This document shows, in pieces, positions 48,497 through 58,291 of a stretch of 64,000 nucleotides of DNA. A program made the translations under genes and the position numbers. The notes under the pieces were generated by a model. It did no database searches. It saw only the letters and a list, made by a program, of their open reading frames with translations, and had not been told where the DNA came from. The stretch's first letter is position 1. The number at the start of each line of letters is the position of its first letter. The stretch covers positions 186,001 through 250,000 of the forward strand of contig NW_026999295.1 of assembly GCF_037126465.1 (NCBI RefSeq). The letters are read 5' to 3'. Source of the stretch: Ornithodoros turicata (Eukaryota > Arthropoda > Arachnida > Ixodida > Argasidae).

Positions 48497-48578
48497 AAGT
48501 AAATACGTGACACAACAGTGACACACAAGTGATTTGATTATTTTCACAGACTTTCACTTTCTGCTTCGCGCGGCCAGT
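48497..48578. promoter_or_regulatory. Candidate bidirectional promoter of the giant transposon
   Basis: Only 82 bases separate the first codon of the leftward THAP exon from the ATG of the rightward gene. Both transcripts must start here or overlap. No TATA box is evident. Confidence 0.4.
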
Positions 48579-48656
48579 ATGACCACCCACGGCGTAGACA
48601 ATAAGCACAATAACACAGACGGCCTTGCAAACGGCACGGCGGGTCGTGCCGGCGAA
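48579..48656 (+). CDS. Second transposon gene, exon 1
   Basis: ATG opens 26 polar codons (MTTHGVDNKHNNTDGLANG...) ending GRAGE before a donor GTAACT. The exon lies head-to-head with the THAP gene. Its downstream exons are separated by the gypsy insertion. No domain is recognised in this exon. Confidence 0.4.
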
Positions 48657-48974
48657 GTAACTGAATGTTTTACTAGTATAGAAACTATGTTCTTCAAATG
48701 CCTGGAAGTGAACTTAAGCTATAAGTGAAGTTTAGCTATAACGATAGTGTGTGTCAGCTTTGTTCTCTACAAACTAATTGTCACGTGGTACAGGTTGACC
48801 AATCCCCGGACGCCCTGGACCTGAAACCCAAGTTACTCTTTTTTGCCGTTCGTTGGTAGTACCGTGCATGTTCTGGCAGCCTTCAAAACATTTATACGTA
48901 AAAAATATTCCGAATTGTGAGGTAATGCTTTCTCTGTGTTATCAAACAATGATAACAAGAGAAAGAAACAATGA

Positions 48975-49715
48975 GAACAAGTTGCTCTCAAATTGGTGAC
49001 CTCGATCGGTGGTAACCTGGGTGGGTACTCCGAAACGGGCAACCCGTGTGGCTAGGAACGTGGCAGCGACAGTTTCGGCAAACATGTCGGGCATCGGGCA
49101 GGCTTCGGGCCACCGGGTGTATCGGTCCACTGCTGTGAACAAGCAGCGGAAGCCCGACGGCGGCGGAAGTGGGCCGACGATGTCGACGTGCACAATATCG
49201 AAACGGCTATCCAGGAGGCCAAATTGCTGGTGCGGTGATATTGTATGCCGGTGCACCTTGGATCGTTGACACGGAATGCACGAACGGGCCCAGGCTCTGA
49301 CGTCGGCGTTGATGGAGGGCCAAACAAAGCGAGCGGTCACCATGCGCTGGGTGGCACGAATACCGGGGTGGGCCAGGTCGTGGACCGCAGCAAAGGCCGC
49401 GCGGCGGTACGGCGCCGGGACGAAAGGCCTAGGCCTTGCCCCAGTGGTGTCGCAACAGATGGTCAAGTGAGAGCCAGGTATGGGGAGATCCGTGAACCTG
49501 AGCGAGGATGTGCCACGCCGACGAAGCTGCAGAAGTTCGTCGTTAGTGGCCTGAACAGCAGCGATTGCCTCGGCCGGGAGTAAGCGGTAGACAGTGGGAG
49601 ATACGCTCGCAATCCGGCTGAGGGCGTCTGCAGGAGAGTTTGCGGTGCCGGGGACGTGCTGAATGTCCGCGCAAAACTCTGCGAGATAGGCCAGGTGCAG
49701 GATTTCCCGTGACAA
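48975..49715 (-). pseudogene. Gypsy RNase H end and integrase, truncated
   Basis: Begins with the RNase H/connection end (FCADIQHVPGTANSPADALSR). Then comes the integrase zinc finger (HDLAHPGIRATQRM... SCIPCQRSK), the first catalytic Asp (FDIVHVDIVGPLP) and the second (TTDRGHQFES). It stops before the third catalytic Glu, where the element ends near 48975. Confidence 0.85.
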
Positions 49716-50250
49716 GTATCGGCTGCTCGCCGACTGGAATGCGTGCGTAAGCAGCTTGTGGTCCGTTAGGATGGTGAATTGCCGACCCTAGAGAAAGTGG
49801 CGGAAGTGGCGCACTCCAAGATAGGCAGCTAGCAGTTCGCGGCCGAAAGTACTGTACTTCTGCTCCGCCGGCTTGAGGGCCATGGAGAATAAAGCGACTG
49901 GTCTCCACGCCTCATTGATCTTCTGCTGAAGTACTGCACCGGAAGCAATGCCTGACCCGTCGACCATCAAGAAGGTGGGGGCGCCCAGCTTCGGATGGGA
50001 AAGCATGGTACAGCGGGCGGGGTCGGTCTTGACCTGAGTGAATGCGGCATCGGCCTCTGGACTCCACTGAAGGGCGGACGAAGGTGTTTTGTGCCCGGCG
50101 AGGGGGGTGTCCAGAGGGCGCGCAGTCTCTGCACAGTCGGGTATAAAACGCCTCTAGATATTGACGAGTCCGAGGAATCGGCGTAACTGGCGCAAGGAAT
50201 GGGGGCAAGGAAAGTTGGTGATCGCCTCTACCTTGCCTCGAGAGGAGCAA
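49716..50250 (-). pseudogene. Gypsy RNase H domain, frameshifted
   Basis: TFLMVDGSGIASGAVLQQ, SMALKPAEQKYSTFGRELLA and VRHFRHFL mark a gypsy RNase H in the frame 49788-50006. A stop at 49788 and a shift separate it from the downstream frame, and the RT-RNase H connection also changes frame near 50006-50230. Confidence 0.75.
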
Positions 50251-50790
50251 TGCCTTCGGGTGTCACCTTGTGGCCCAGAAATTCGGTAGATGAGACGCCG
50301 AACTCGCATTTCTGTACGTTGACCACAATTCCATGTGCTGCCAGTCGTTCGAAGATCAGCCGAAGGTGCAGTTCGCGTTCTTCTGGCGTCGAGCTTGTCA
50401 CCAAGACATCGTCGATATAGGCAAAGACGAAGGGTAGTCCACGAACCACGCAGTCAATGAACCGCTGGAATGTTTGAGCCGCATTGCACAAGCCGAACGG
50501 CATGCGCGGGAACTCAAAAAAAAAAACAAACCGCAATCACCACTTCTTTTGGTCTGTTTGACCAAAAGGGGTGGTGATTGCGGTTTTCTTGACATCTCCG
50601 ATTGCGACCGGGATCTGGTTGTAGGCCTTCATCAGGTCAATCTTGCTGCATAGAGAGTTAACCGTGCGTTAAGCGTGCAAGTTAACCGTGAAGTCCTGAA
50701 GGCGAGGCAGTGGGTAGCGATCCGGAACGGTGATAAGATTAAGGGCACGATAACCGCCGCATGGGCGTCAGTCACCGGTCTTCTTTGGGT
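50251..50790 (-). pseudogene. Gypsy reverse transcriptase, broken
   Basis: RMPFGLCNAAQTFQRFID and FVFAYIDDVLV give the catalytic YIDD, followed by FLGHKVTPEGI. The N-terminal part (GGYRALNLITVPDRYPLP, KIDLMKAYNQIPV, KKTAITT) is in other frames with a stop after NLH. A foldback duplication at about 50514-50562 interrupts the AITTPFGLFEF segment. Confidence 0.8.
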
Positions 50791-51010
50791 CCATGTGCAA
50801 CGGCGATGACTAGACACTTGAGGAATGCCGGGCCACACCGATAGCGATCATATGGTCGAACTCCGCGCGCGCAATCTTCAACTGCTCCGGGGCGAGGCGG
50901 CGAGGCGACGAGGCCGTGCGAGAACAGGGTCCTCGGAGGTCTTGATGTAGTGAACCACACCGTGACTGACAGGCTTCGACCAATCAGGTGCTTGCGTAAG
51001 GGTGGGAAAT

Positions 51011-51378
51011 TCACGCAGTGATGTCAGCGTACGGTGACAGCAAGGCAGAAATGGGCCTGAGCGTCTGATATGGAACGTCACTAGCGGAGAAAGATCGGAC
51101 AGACAAGCTCGTGGACGAGTGTAAGGGCGCTACGTCGACCGTAAGGCGGACGTGCTGAAGGAAATCCGCCCCCAAGATCGCTCTGTCGATGGCCGCTACG
51201 AGGAAGAGCCATGGGAAATTTTGGCGCAGCCCAAGGTTCAGCGTAAGGGACACCTGGCTGTAGACCGGAATGCCGACGTTGTTCACGGCAGTAAGGTGGG
51301 AAATGGGCTTGAGTCGCCGGTCAAGAGCGTTTGCGGGCAGCACACTGACTTCGGCGCCGGCATCGACGAGAAATCTTA
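51011..51378 (-). pseudogene. Gypsy aspartic protease, start cut by an insertion
   Basis: FLVDAGAEVSVLPA is the active site with Ala in place of the usual Thr/Ser (D-T/S-G), so it is probably inactive. AILGADFLQHVRLTVD is the C-terminal ILG block. Upstream, codons run into the insertion at 51387; the matching half (FVTDHTSG) is at 56790-56830. Confidence 0.75.
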
Positions 51379-51409
51379 CCCCTGACCATAGCTGGGCGGC
51401 CTCACTCAT

Positions 51410-51690
51410 GAGGACCCTCCTGAGGACGCCTCACCTCACAACGATGAGGTGAGGGTGAGTGAGGCCAGACCACGCTGAATGTTCCTCATGAGGAGAGTCG
51501 TGAGGCATTGTCCCTCATGAGGCCCACCGTGAGGGCCCTCATGAGGCCAGTCGTCGTGAGGCCATCACGTGAGGGTACAACGTATTCCGTGAGGAGCCTC
51601 ACCGATGAGGCCGTGAGGCCCTTTGTGAGGAACCTCACGGATGAAGGGGGAGCCACCGTATCCCCTCGCTTGGAGAAGGATTGCGGCAGA
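51410..51690. repeat. GTGAGG/CCTCATGAGG irregular array, left
   Basis: Dense copies of CCTCATGAGG, GTGAGGCC and CCTCAC in both orientations; each CCTCATGAGG is itself a palindrome. Confidence 0.85.
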
Positions 51691-52406
51691 TGACATCACT
51701 CTGCGCGAAGGGCCAATGGAAATTCGAAGATCTTGGTGGATCGCCATGTTCCGTTCTTAGGTTTCATTCCTCCAAATACAGGGTGGTCCACCAACCATGA
51801 TCGAAATTGATATCTAAAAAAAAAACGTTCGCCCCCGGAGAGAAATGCGGTCACGGGATTTTTTTTTTCTGTCAACAACTTTTGACACATATTGGTAACA
51901 TTTTTATTTCATTTCAGTTAACGAAAAGTTAATTTCTAGGATTGAACTCCGAAATTTTACAATGCAACCTGACGTTCTCTTTGCGGAAAGGGGTGCCCCG
52001 TGGTCGTTTTACTCAGTATAGCACATAACCCCACTCGTAATATAATGGCAATTGCCGAAATAAATTCGTCGCAAATCCGCGGAGATGAGCCCTTGACTCG
52101 GCCTCGTTTTTGACGGCTTTGTTTTGGTTGTTTTGGGTTTGAGCGCAAAGCCGCTAAGAAAGGAAGTTACATTGACACGCCATACGAGGGGGGAAAGGGT
52201 TACAAGCCTTACCCACGGAACAAACACGCGCGGTGAGTGCGGGAATCAGAGCTATCTTATCAAAAATAATGTCACCCGACGTGTTGACAGGTAGGGAAGG
52301 AAATACATTTTTGGAGCGTTTTGCACTCCGGTCTCAGTGAATGCAGTGAACAAGTAAATGGCAGCGATGGCAAGCACCGTGTATTCCAATCAATAAAAAA
52401 ACAAGG

Positions 52407-53697
52407 ATGATCATTGCTCTGGGGGCTGTAGGTATGGACTATGACAGAGCAGTCCTCGAGTACAGTGAAATGCTTCCAGGAACTAGGGTGGTGAGCTCTT
52501 GTACCATAAGACATGCATTTTTGAGACTGTCCACAACAGGAAGTTTCCATTCTGGTACCCAGAGCCGGGCACACCCAATTACTGCCAGTGAGTCGAGACA
52601 AACAGACAAGGCCCTGAATGAAGTAAGAGATGATCTCCACGTAAAGTCTGCGCACCCTGGCAAAGTGAGTACAGACATCAAAGTCAAGTGTGCTGAGGAT
52701 ATTACACAAGCACAAACTCCACCTGTACCACATGAGCCTTCATCAACATTTCCGGCCGGGCGACAACGAGAAACGGCTGGATTTCTGTAACTGGATCCGG
52801 TGTCAGACCTAGGAAAGCAGAAACTTTGTGAACAGGGTCATTTGGGCTGATGAGGCCCACTTCTGCCATAGCGCTCAAGTGAGTCGCCACAACGCGCATT
52901 ATTGGAGCCAAACAAACCCACACTGGCTACGGGACTGCAAGCATCAGTACGAGTGGGGATTGAATGTATGAGCCGGGATTTATAACGGAGCCATTATTTT
53001 GCCAATCTTTTTCACGGGATCCCTAAATGCCAACCGCTACTGTAGCGAAATTTTAGATGCCGTGTTCAGCTTTGTTGAAGACCTGCCTCTTGCTGAAGGG
53101 ACCCGCGTGTGGTTTCAGCACGATGGGGCTCCACCTCACAGCACGCTGCGAGCAGTACAGCTTCTCCGTCACATGTTCCGGGAGAAGTGGGCTGGCCGAT
53201 TTGGTCCAGTGTCATGGCCAGGGGGGGATTTAAGGGGAGGGCAAGAGGGGAGGGGCGACCGCCCCTATACGGCTGTGTTGCCTATGTAAAACCCCTATCT
53301 CCTGGATGATGCTGTGGCGCAAAGCACGAAATTTTCTTAAGACTGCCCCCCTCCCCCCATGACAGACCCTTAAATCCGCCCCTGGTCATGGCCCGCCAGG
53401 TCTCTTGACTTAACGCCGATGGACTTTTACCTCTGGGGTCGCATCAAAGACGAAGTATACAAAAGCGAACCAGGATGGCCGGCTGACCAGCAGGGGAAAA
53501 TCACTGCTTTCTGCTCGTCGCTTTCCAGATCCGAAATAAAAAGGGCCGCGGAAGATTCAATTCGGAGAGCCCACCTGTGCCTTGCAGCAGATGGCGAACA
53601 CGTCGAACACTTTTACGCTAATGATAACCTAATAAAAGTGCACAGGAAGTGTGTTGAATGTGAAGAAACCCGTAGCATGTTGAAACAAACGAATTGA
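52407..53697 (+). pseudogene. Mariner-like transposase, broken
   Basis: Conserved blocks in order: a helix-turn-helix-like region (TIRHAFLRLS), IWADEAHF (first catalytic Asp), INVWAG replaced by NV-stop-AG (TGA at 52969-52971), VWFQHDGAPPHS (second Asp), FGPVSWP, then LDLTPMDFYLWGRIKDEVY (third Asp). The frame shifts between 52790 and 52840, and a 166-bp MITE cuts it between FGPVSWP and the LDLTPMD block. It ends at 53697. Confidence 0.8.
53219..53384. mobile_element. 166-bp hAT MITE inside the mariner transposase
   Basis: Ends CAGGGGGGGATTTAAGGG and CAGGGGCGGATTTAAGGG (opposite strands) with an exact 8-bp duplication GTCATGGC (53211-53218, 53385-53392). The terminal sequence is a common hAT signature. 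Confidence 0.92.
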
Positions 53698-53737
53698 AAA
53701 AAGAAGAGAGCTGACAGGCGCTCGTGCATACAACTCT

Positions 53738-53766
53738 CTCTCTCTTTCTCTCACACACACATACAC
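53738..53766. repeat. CT/CA microsatellite
   Basis: CT run followed by CA run. Confidence 0.85.
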
Positions 53767-54517
53767 AGGTTCATGACAATAAGATGGTGCAGAAAAACTG
53801 CGAGACCGCTATCAGCGGTCATAGTGGAAACTACCGCGTACGCACCCAAAAGCAAACAAACACACTGAGCAAAACGCGAATAAAGGAAAAAGAGCGCGAC
53901 CCTGAAACTGACGTGGGCAAAGCTGATACCTGGCAGCGGAACTCTTCGGTGGGTTGGGTATGTAACCCTTCCCTCCTCGTGTGGCGTGTCAATGTAACCT
54001 CCTTTCTTCGCAGCTTTGCGCTCAAACTTAAAAAAAAACAGGCGATACCAAGGTCTCTTATTTCCACGGATTTTCGGCGAATTTATTTTGGCAATTGTCA
54101 TTGCATTACGAGTGGGGTTATGTGCTATATTGAGTAAAATTATGATGGGGAACCCATTACCGCAAAGAATTCGTGAGATTGCCTTGGGAAATTTCGGAGT
54201 TCAATTCAAGAAATTAACTTTCCGTCAATCGAAATGAAATAAAAATATTATAAATATGTGACAAAAGTTATTGGTAGAAAAAACTCCCTTGACCTCATGT
54301 CTCTCCGGGGCCTACGTTTTTTACTATGAATTTGTATCATGGTTGGTGGACTACCCTGTATGAAGGCTACCATGAAGAATCTCACAGGTGAGGGCATACG
54401 ACTTTTTCATGAGGGACCTTACAGATAAGTCATGACTCTCTTAGGCGGTCACGTTATGTTGTTGCATAAGGTGCAACCCCGAGAATAGGGAACACGATTT
54501 CGAAGTCGTGTTTTGAG

Positions 54518-55262
54518 CAGGAATCCGAGCCGGAACTGAACCCGAACCGAAAACCGAAAAGAAACGTTATTTTCTGTCGAACCCGAACCGAACCGAACCC
54601 CAACAATTTTTTTGCTTGTCCTGAACCGAACCGGAACTGAACCGAAAAAAATTTATACGGTTACCGGTTCGGGAATCGGTTCAGAGGTGAAATAATTGTA
54701 CCACCGACCGACCTTATTTGTTGTTGTTTGTTTGATTATTTATTTTTTGTATGATGCCAGATGCGAGTACAAGTTTGTGACTTTTGTGATGCCAGTTTTT
54801 TGTCAGAGCAAAAGATGGCCCTGACTAGCTTCTGCCAAAAGGCACTTCGCTTTTCGTTTTCAGCAGACGACCACCAGAGTACAATACAGCAAAATATCAA
54901 GTAAATAATAAATGTGTCTATTACTTGTTTTGTGTTTTCACCTGAAACGGTTATCTCACACTCTTACAACCGTGTATTGTGAGGGTAAACTCGCTTTCAT
55001 GGAGCAAAACTACTGCCGAAGAACCCATTAAACCAGGACCGAAAAAATGTAAGGGTTGTAAACGTCCCGCCGCTGACCGCTTTGCTTTCTTTTTTTTTTG
55101 GGGGGGGGGGGAGGTTCTTTCTGAGCCGAACCCGAACCGAACCAACACACCTGAACCGGTTCAAGCATATAATTTCGGTTCAGTGGAGCTAAACCCGAAC
55201 CGAACGAATATGCCTGAATCCGAACCCGAACCGTACCCAAAAAATACCGGTTCCGATCCATG
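54518..55262. mobile_element. hAT-like element with CCGAAC repeats
   Basis: Exact 8-bp duplication GTTTTGAG (54510-54517, 55263-55270). Ends CAGGAATCCGAGCCGG and, on the other strand, CATGGATCGGAACCGG. The subterminal regions (54540-54690, 55120-55250) are full of AACCCGAACCG words. A G-run follows a T-run at 55085-55111. No transposase. Confidence 0.8.
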
Positions 55263-55270
55263 GTTTTGAG

Positions 55271-56250
55271 CGGCCCACTACCTCGTGTGGATTCGTTTTT
55301 CTGCCTGTTTACTGGAATAGCAGCCTCGTTTGGAGAGGCCCTGTACCGGGTTTTCGAAAGCGCGTGCAGCTGCTTTTCCCTGCTAATTTCGAATGATTGC
55401 AACTGGACACATGCGTGCTGTGTCGTGCCAAAGGCGCCATGTGCGGCATTTTGGTATTTTCTTTTTAAACAAATGTTACCGCTGCTGGGAATGTAACGAG
55501 GCTTACTCTTTATTTTGACGTCTCTTGTTCTTAACAGCATAAAGCTCAATAAAGCAGCCTTTACCGGGCTCCCCAAAGCCCGTGCGACAGCAATAATGAA
55601 GGAAGTACTAAGGGAGGAACTAAAAAAGCAGAACAAACAAATAACAATCAAAAACATCTATGATGAAAAACACCGAGACTGGGGAAGAGACGAAAAACAG
55701 ACGTTGAAATTGAGAGTTTGTATGCGTCGTCTGTTTTTCGTCTTTTCCCCAGTCTCGGGTTTTTCATCATGGAGTGTAAGAATTTTCAAAATCTTTCTTT
55801 GCCTCCTCAAAACGAAGCCAGGAAAACTGGAATATCCACACTGTAGCGCGCCTTTGAAATGTAAAAGAAGGAGAAGAAAAAACAACAACAAAAAGGCACG
55901 ACCTGATTGCCGGTGCGATTAGTACCATTGTTGTGCCCAAACACTTCAGCTGTGAGCGTATCCTCCCATTCTGGCATCAGCGTCATAAGGTTCTGAGAAT
56001 CGAGTACAGGATCTCTTCAAGCACTATTCCCCGCCACCACCCGATGATTTCCGTAACGGTACATCTGCACTATTTCGGGCTCCACTTTGCTGATGCCAAA
56101 CACTAACGTTAAGCCTCACTGTCACCGTAACAACTATCAGCACGTTGATCCAAGTACAGCACGAAGCCCTGTAAACGGTTTAATGCCACGCAGTATCATT
56201 AGTACCAACTACCGACACAGTAGATAAACGCCGACGTCTCATGTGAACAT
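55271..56250. other. Interior sequence of unknown origin
   Basis: No repeat ends identified. A plus-strand frame near 55540-55720 (LNKAAFTGLPKARATAIM, then a Lys-rich helix-like stretch) follows an acceptor-like TTCTTAACAG at 55531-55540. It looks protein-like but is unrecognised. It may be a transposase or accessory remnant. Confidence 0.3.
55662..55768. repeat. About 40-bp arm hairpin
   Basis: GATGAAAAACACCGAGACTG and onward (55662-55703) pairs with 55728-55768 around a 24-base loop. Confidence 0.8.
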
Positions 56251-56259
56251 GACGGAAAG

Positions 56260-56770
56260 TTCTTTTGAGGCTCACGTGCCTCCTAGTGACTTGAAGACAC
56301 GTGAGGCCATGTGGGTCCTCATGAGGTGAAGGTACGTGAGCCCATGAGCGACCTCATGGCCTCCCTCATGACAGCCCTCATGAGGTGAGGGCACGTGAGG
56401 ATAAGGACACGTGAGGCCATGTGGGTCCTCATTAGGCGAAAGTACGTGAGGCGCCGTGAGGACATGAGGGCCCTCATGAGGTGATGGCACGTGAGGATGA
56501 GGACTCCTGAGGCCATGAGAGCCCTCATGAGGTGAAGATACGTCAGGCCATGAGCGTCGTGAATAGCCTCAAGAGATGAAGGCATGTGAGGATGAGGATA
56601 GTGAGGCCTTTCGGGATCTCGATGCCCTGAAGTGAGGTCCGTGAGGGCAAAATTTGAAATGGAATGTGAGGATGAGGGCGACTGAGGTTAAGTTAGTGGT
56701 AAAGAAAATTCGGTGAGGGTGAGTGAGGCTGATAAAGTCCGCGCTTCGTGAGGTGAGGATGAGTGAGGCC
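56260..56770. repeat. GTGAGG/CCTCATGAGG irregular array, right
   Basis: Same word family as 51410-51690, with GCACGTGAGG and CCATGAG variants repeated every 20-50 bases. Confidence 0.85.
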
Positions 56771-56799
56771 GCAGGAAAATGCCCACCTATGCCCCTGAC

Positions 56800-57425
56800 G
56801 TGTGGTCGGTGACGAAGTACAGACGGCTGCTCGAGGCGTCGGAGACGGCCGCAGCCGTTAGCGGTCCCCGGAAAAGTTTCGCTGCCAGGAGCAGGGACTC
56901 CTACATCCCCCGGCGTGGGACCGAAACGGCGATGGTAGTGGCAAGGGCACGTGGCAAGTGCAAGATGGTAGTGGCAAGTGGCAAGCTTCTTGGTCGGGGG
57001 AATGAAATCGTGGAGAGCGCCGACGGCTGCCGCACCGGAATCGACGTCGGTCAAAGCTCCGACGGCGCGACCGAAGGGGGGTCGGGTGAATTGCAGAGGC
57101 CATCAGCTCGGATAGACGGGTGAAATCCTCACGAAGCTGCGCAACTGGATCGAGTGCGCTGGCGAACTGTGGCGGTGCAACACCCGGGTGTGAGGTGGAA
57201 GCTTGGGTGGTACGCGAAGGACTTCGGCGGTGCTGGGTGCGGCGTTGGAAACAGCGGCGGTGCTGGGTGCGGCGTTGGAAACAGCGGCGATGTGCGGGGT
57301 GGACACCTCCATTATCTTGTCAGCGTGCTCCGCCAATTGGGGAAGCTGCAAGTCGGAGGCTGTGGCCAGTATCATCTGGACGTTGGTGGGAAGGCGCTGG
57401 AGGAAGAGGCCATACCTTCAAGATA
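56800..57425 (-). pseudogene. Gypsy gag C-terminal half
   Basis: FLQRLPTNVQMILATASDLQLP and LAEHADKIMEV are typical of arthropod gypsy gag capsid ends. A Pro/Ser-rich linker with a short internal tandem duplication (NAAPSTAAVS, 57232-57290) follows, then a CHYHRRFG...CRSPCSW zinc-knuckle-like region that needs one frameshift. The coding sequence continues to FVTDHTSG, where the insertion at 56791 interrupts the step to protease. The capsid N-terminus and LTR are missing. Confidence 0.75.
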
Positions 57426-57426
57426 C

Positions 57427-57479
57427 TGAGCTCGGCTGTGAAGGAGCCCGATGCCACAAAAGATATGTTTGTTAAAGGT
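57427..57479 (+). CDS. Second transposon gene, internal exon (partial)
   Basis: AVKEPDATKDMFVKG is followed by a donor GTAAGT at 57480. The left boundary is lost at the gypsy junction. It joins in phase 0 to the exon at 57931. Confidence 0.35.
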
Positions 57480-57930
57480 GTAAGTAAATTATAAATTATG
57501 TCACACAAGATTGTTGTACACACTTTCAGAACATTTCTTAGGCTAGTAAATATTATCTAGTGTGTGCGTGTTCAGGCTGTTTGGTGGTGGACTCTCCCTT
57601 TTTTCGCTATCATTCTATTTTGTCACAAGTCTGCACATTAACTGCAACGTTTGTGACCCATTGCATTCAACTGCATCACAGAAACAGTGAGGGGAATAGG
57701 AAGGCTTTCAACACCAGACTTCTTTTTCTTTCTCCGTTTATGCTGTTGTAATGTGGCTGTAAGACTACAGTTGTGCCACATTTGCCATTACTGTATCAGG
57801 AATCTAAAGCATAGAACTGTAGGTGAACTCAATGAACACACTTTTTCTGGTGCGTTGTGGAGGCATAGTCAGTGTATCTGACCTGCATTCTGTGGCTTAA
57901 GAACTTAAACATATTATTTTTCCTTAACAG
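57480..57930. other. Intron of the second transposon gene
   Basis: GTAAGT donor to a TTTTTCCTTAACAG acceptor; no other feature. Confidence 0.4.
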
Positions 57931-58260
57931 GGTACGCCCATCCCAGTAACTCCGAGTGTGGTGTACACAGGGCCACGCCATGAAGAGGCACAGCATATGC
58001 ATCTTCACGTAGACAAGATCAGTTTGTGCAGAGTGATTGACCTAGAAGAGGGCGTGGCAGCCATCCTTGCTGCATATTGGATATTCCAAACCGTGTGCTG
58101 CCGAAAACCATACAACGTGCTTTGTACACTTGAACAACTCTGTCTCGGCTTCTGTGACACTTGGCCAAGGACCCCTGTCATAAAATCAGCGGTGTCAGCG
58201 GTACCTGATGAGCTTGTTACTTTTTATTTCACAATACGTGTGTCAAGTGTAGTTCCTTAG
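57931..58260 (+). CDS. Second transposon gene, terminal exon
   Basis: Opens after a pyrimidine-rich acceptor and reads 109 codons to TAG. The sequence GTPIPVTPSVVYTG is followed by VDKISLCRVIDLEEGVAAIL, AAYWIFQTVC and CTLEQLCLGF. The pattern (short acidic loop, AAxxxYxxF, then TLE..) resembles the C-terminus of accessory proteins that I associate with metazoan DNA transposons, where an A..YYVFN.xYP...TLEF motif is common. Function unknown; it stops just before the right inverted arm. Confidence 0.55.
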   Translation, partial: GTPIPVTPSVVYTGPRHEEAQHMHLHVDKISLCRVIDLEEGVAAILAAYWIFQTVCCRKPYNVLCTLEQLCLGFCDTWPRTPVIKSAVSAVPDELVTFYFTIRVSSVVP

Positions 58261-58291
58261 TTGGTCAAATCGATACAGCCCAAGAACGAGG

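Larger units (their letters stand above)
51779..54358 (+). mobile_element. Mariner-type transposon with about 0.46-kb inverted ends
   Basis: Ends CAGGGTGGTCCACCAACCAT and ATGGTTGGTGGACTACCCTG with TA on each side (51777-51778, 54359-54360). The inverted homology continues inward for about 460 bp (to about 52240, and from about 53905). A broken mariner transposase lies between. Confidence 0.85.
51387..56791. mobile_element. hAT-like element of GTGAGG-type repeats, itself interrupted
   Basis: Inserted in the gypsy with an exact 8-bp duplication CCCCTGAC (51379-51386, 56792-56799). Its ends are CATAGCTGGGCGGCCTCACTC and, on the other strand, CATAGGTGGGC...GGCCTCACTC. The remaining interior at both ends (51410-51690 and 56260-56770) is an irregular array of GTGAGG, CCTCATGAGG and related words. 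The middle is filled by later insertions. Confidence 0.75.
48975..57425 (-). mobile_element. Gypsy/Ty3 retrotransposon fragment without LTRs
   Basis: Minus-strand order from 57425 down: gag, protease, reverse transcriptase, RNase H, integrase. Both ends are truncated inside coding sequence (gag C-terminal half; integrase before its last catalytic residue) and no LTR is visible. It is split by the 51387-56791 insertion. The fragment lies within the rightward gene of the giant transposon, between its exon 1 and exon at 57479. Confidence 0.8.
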
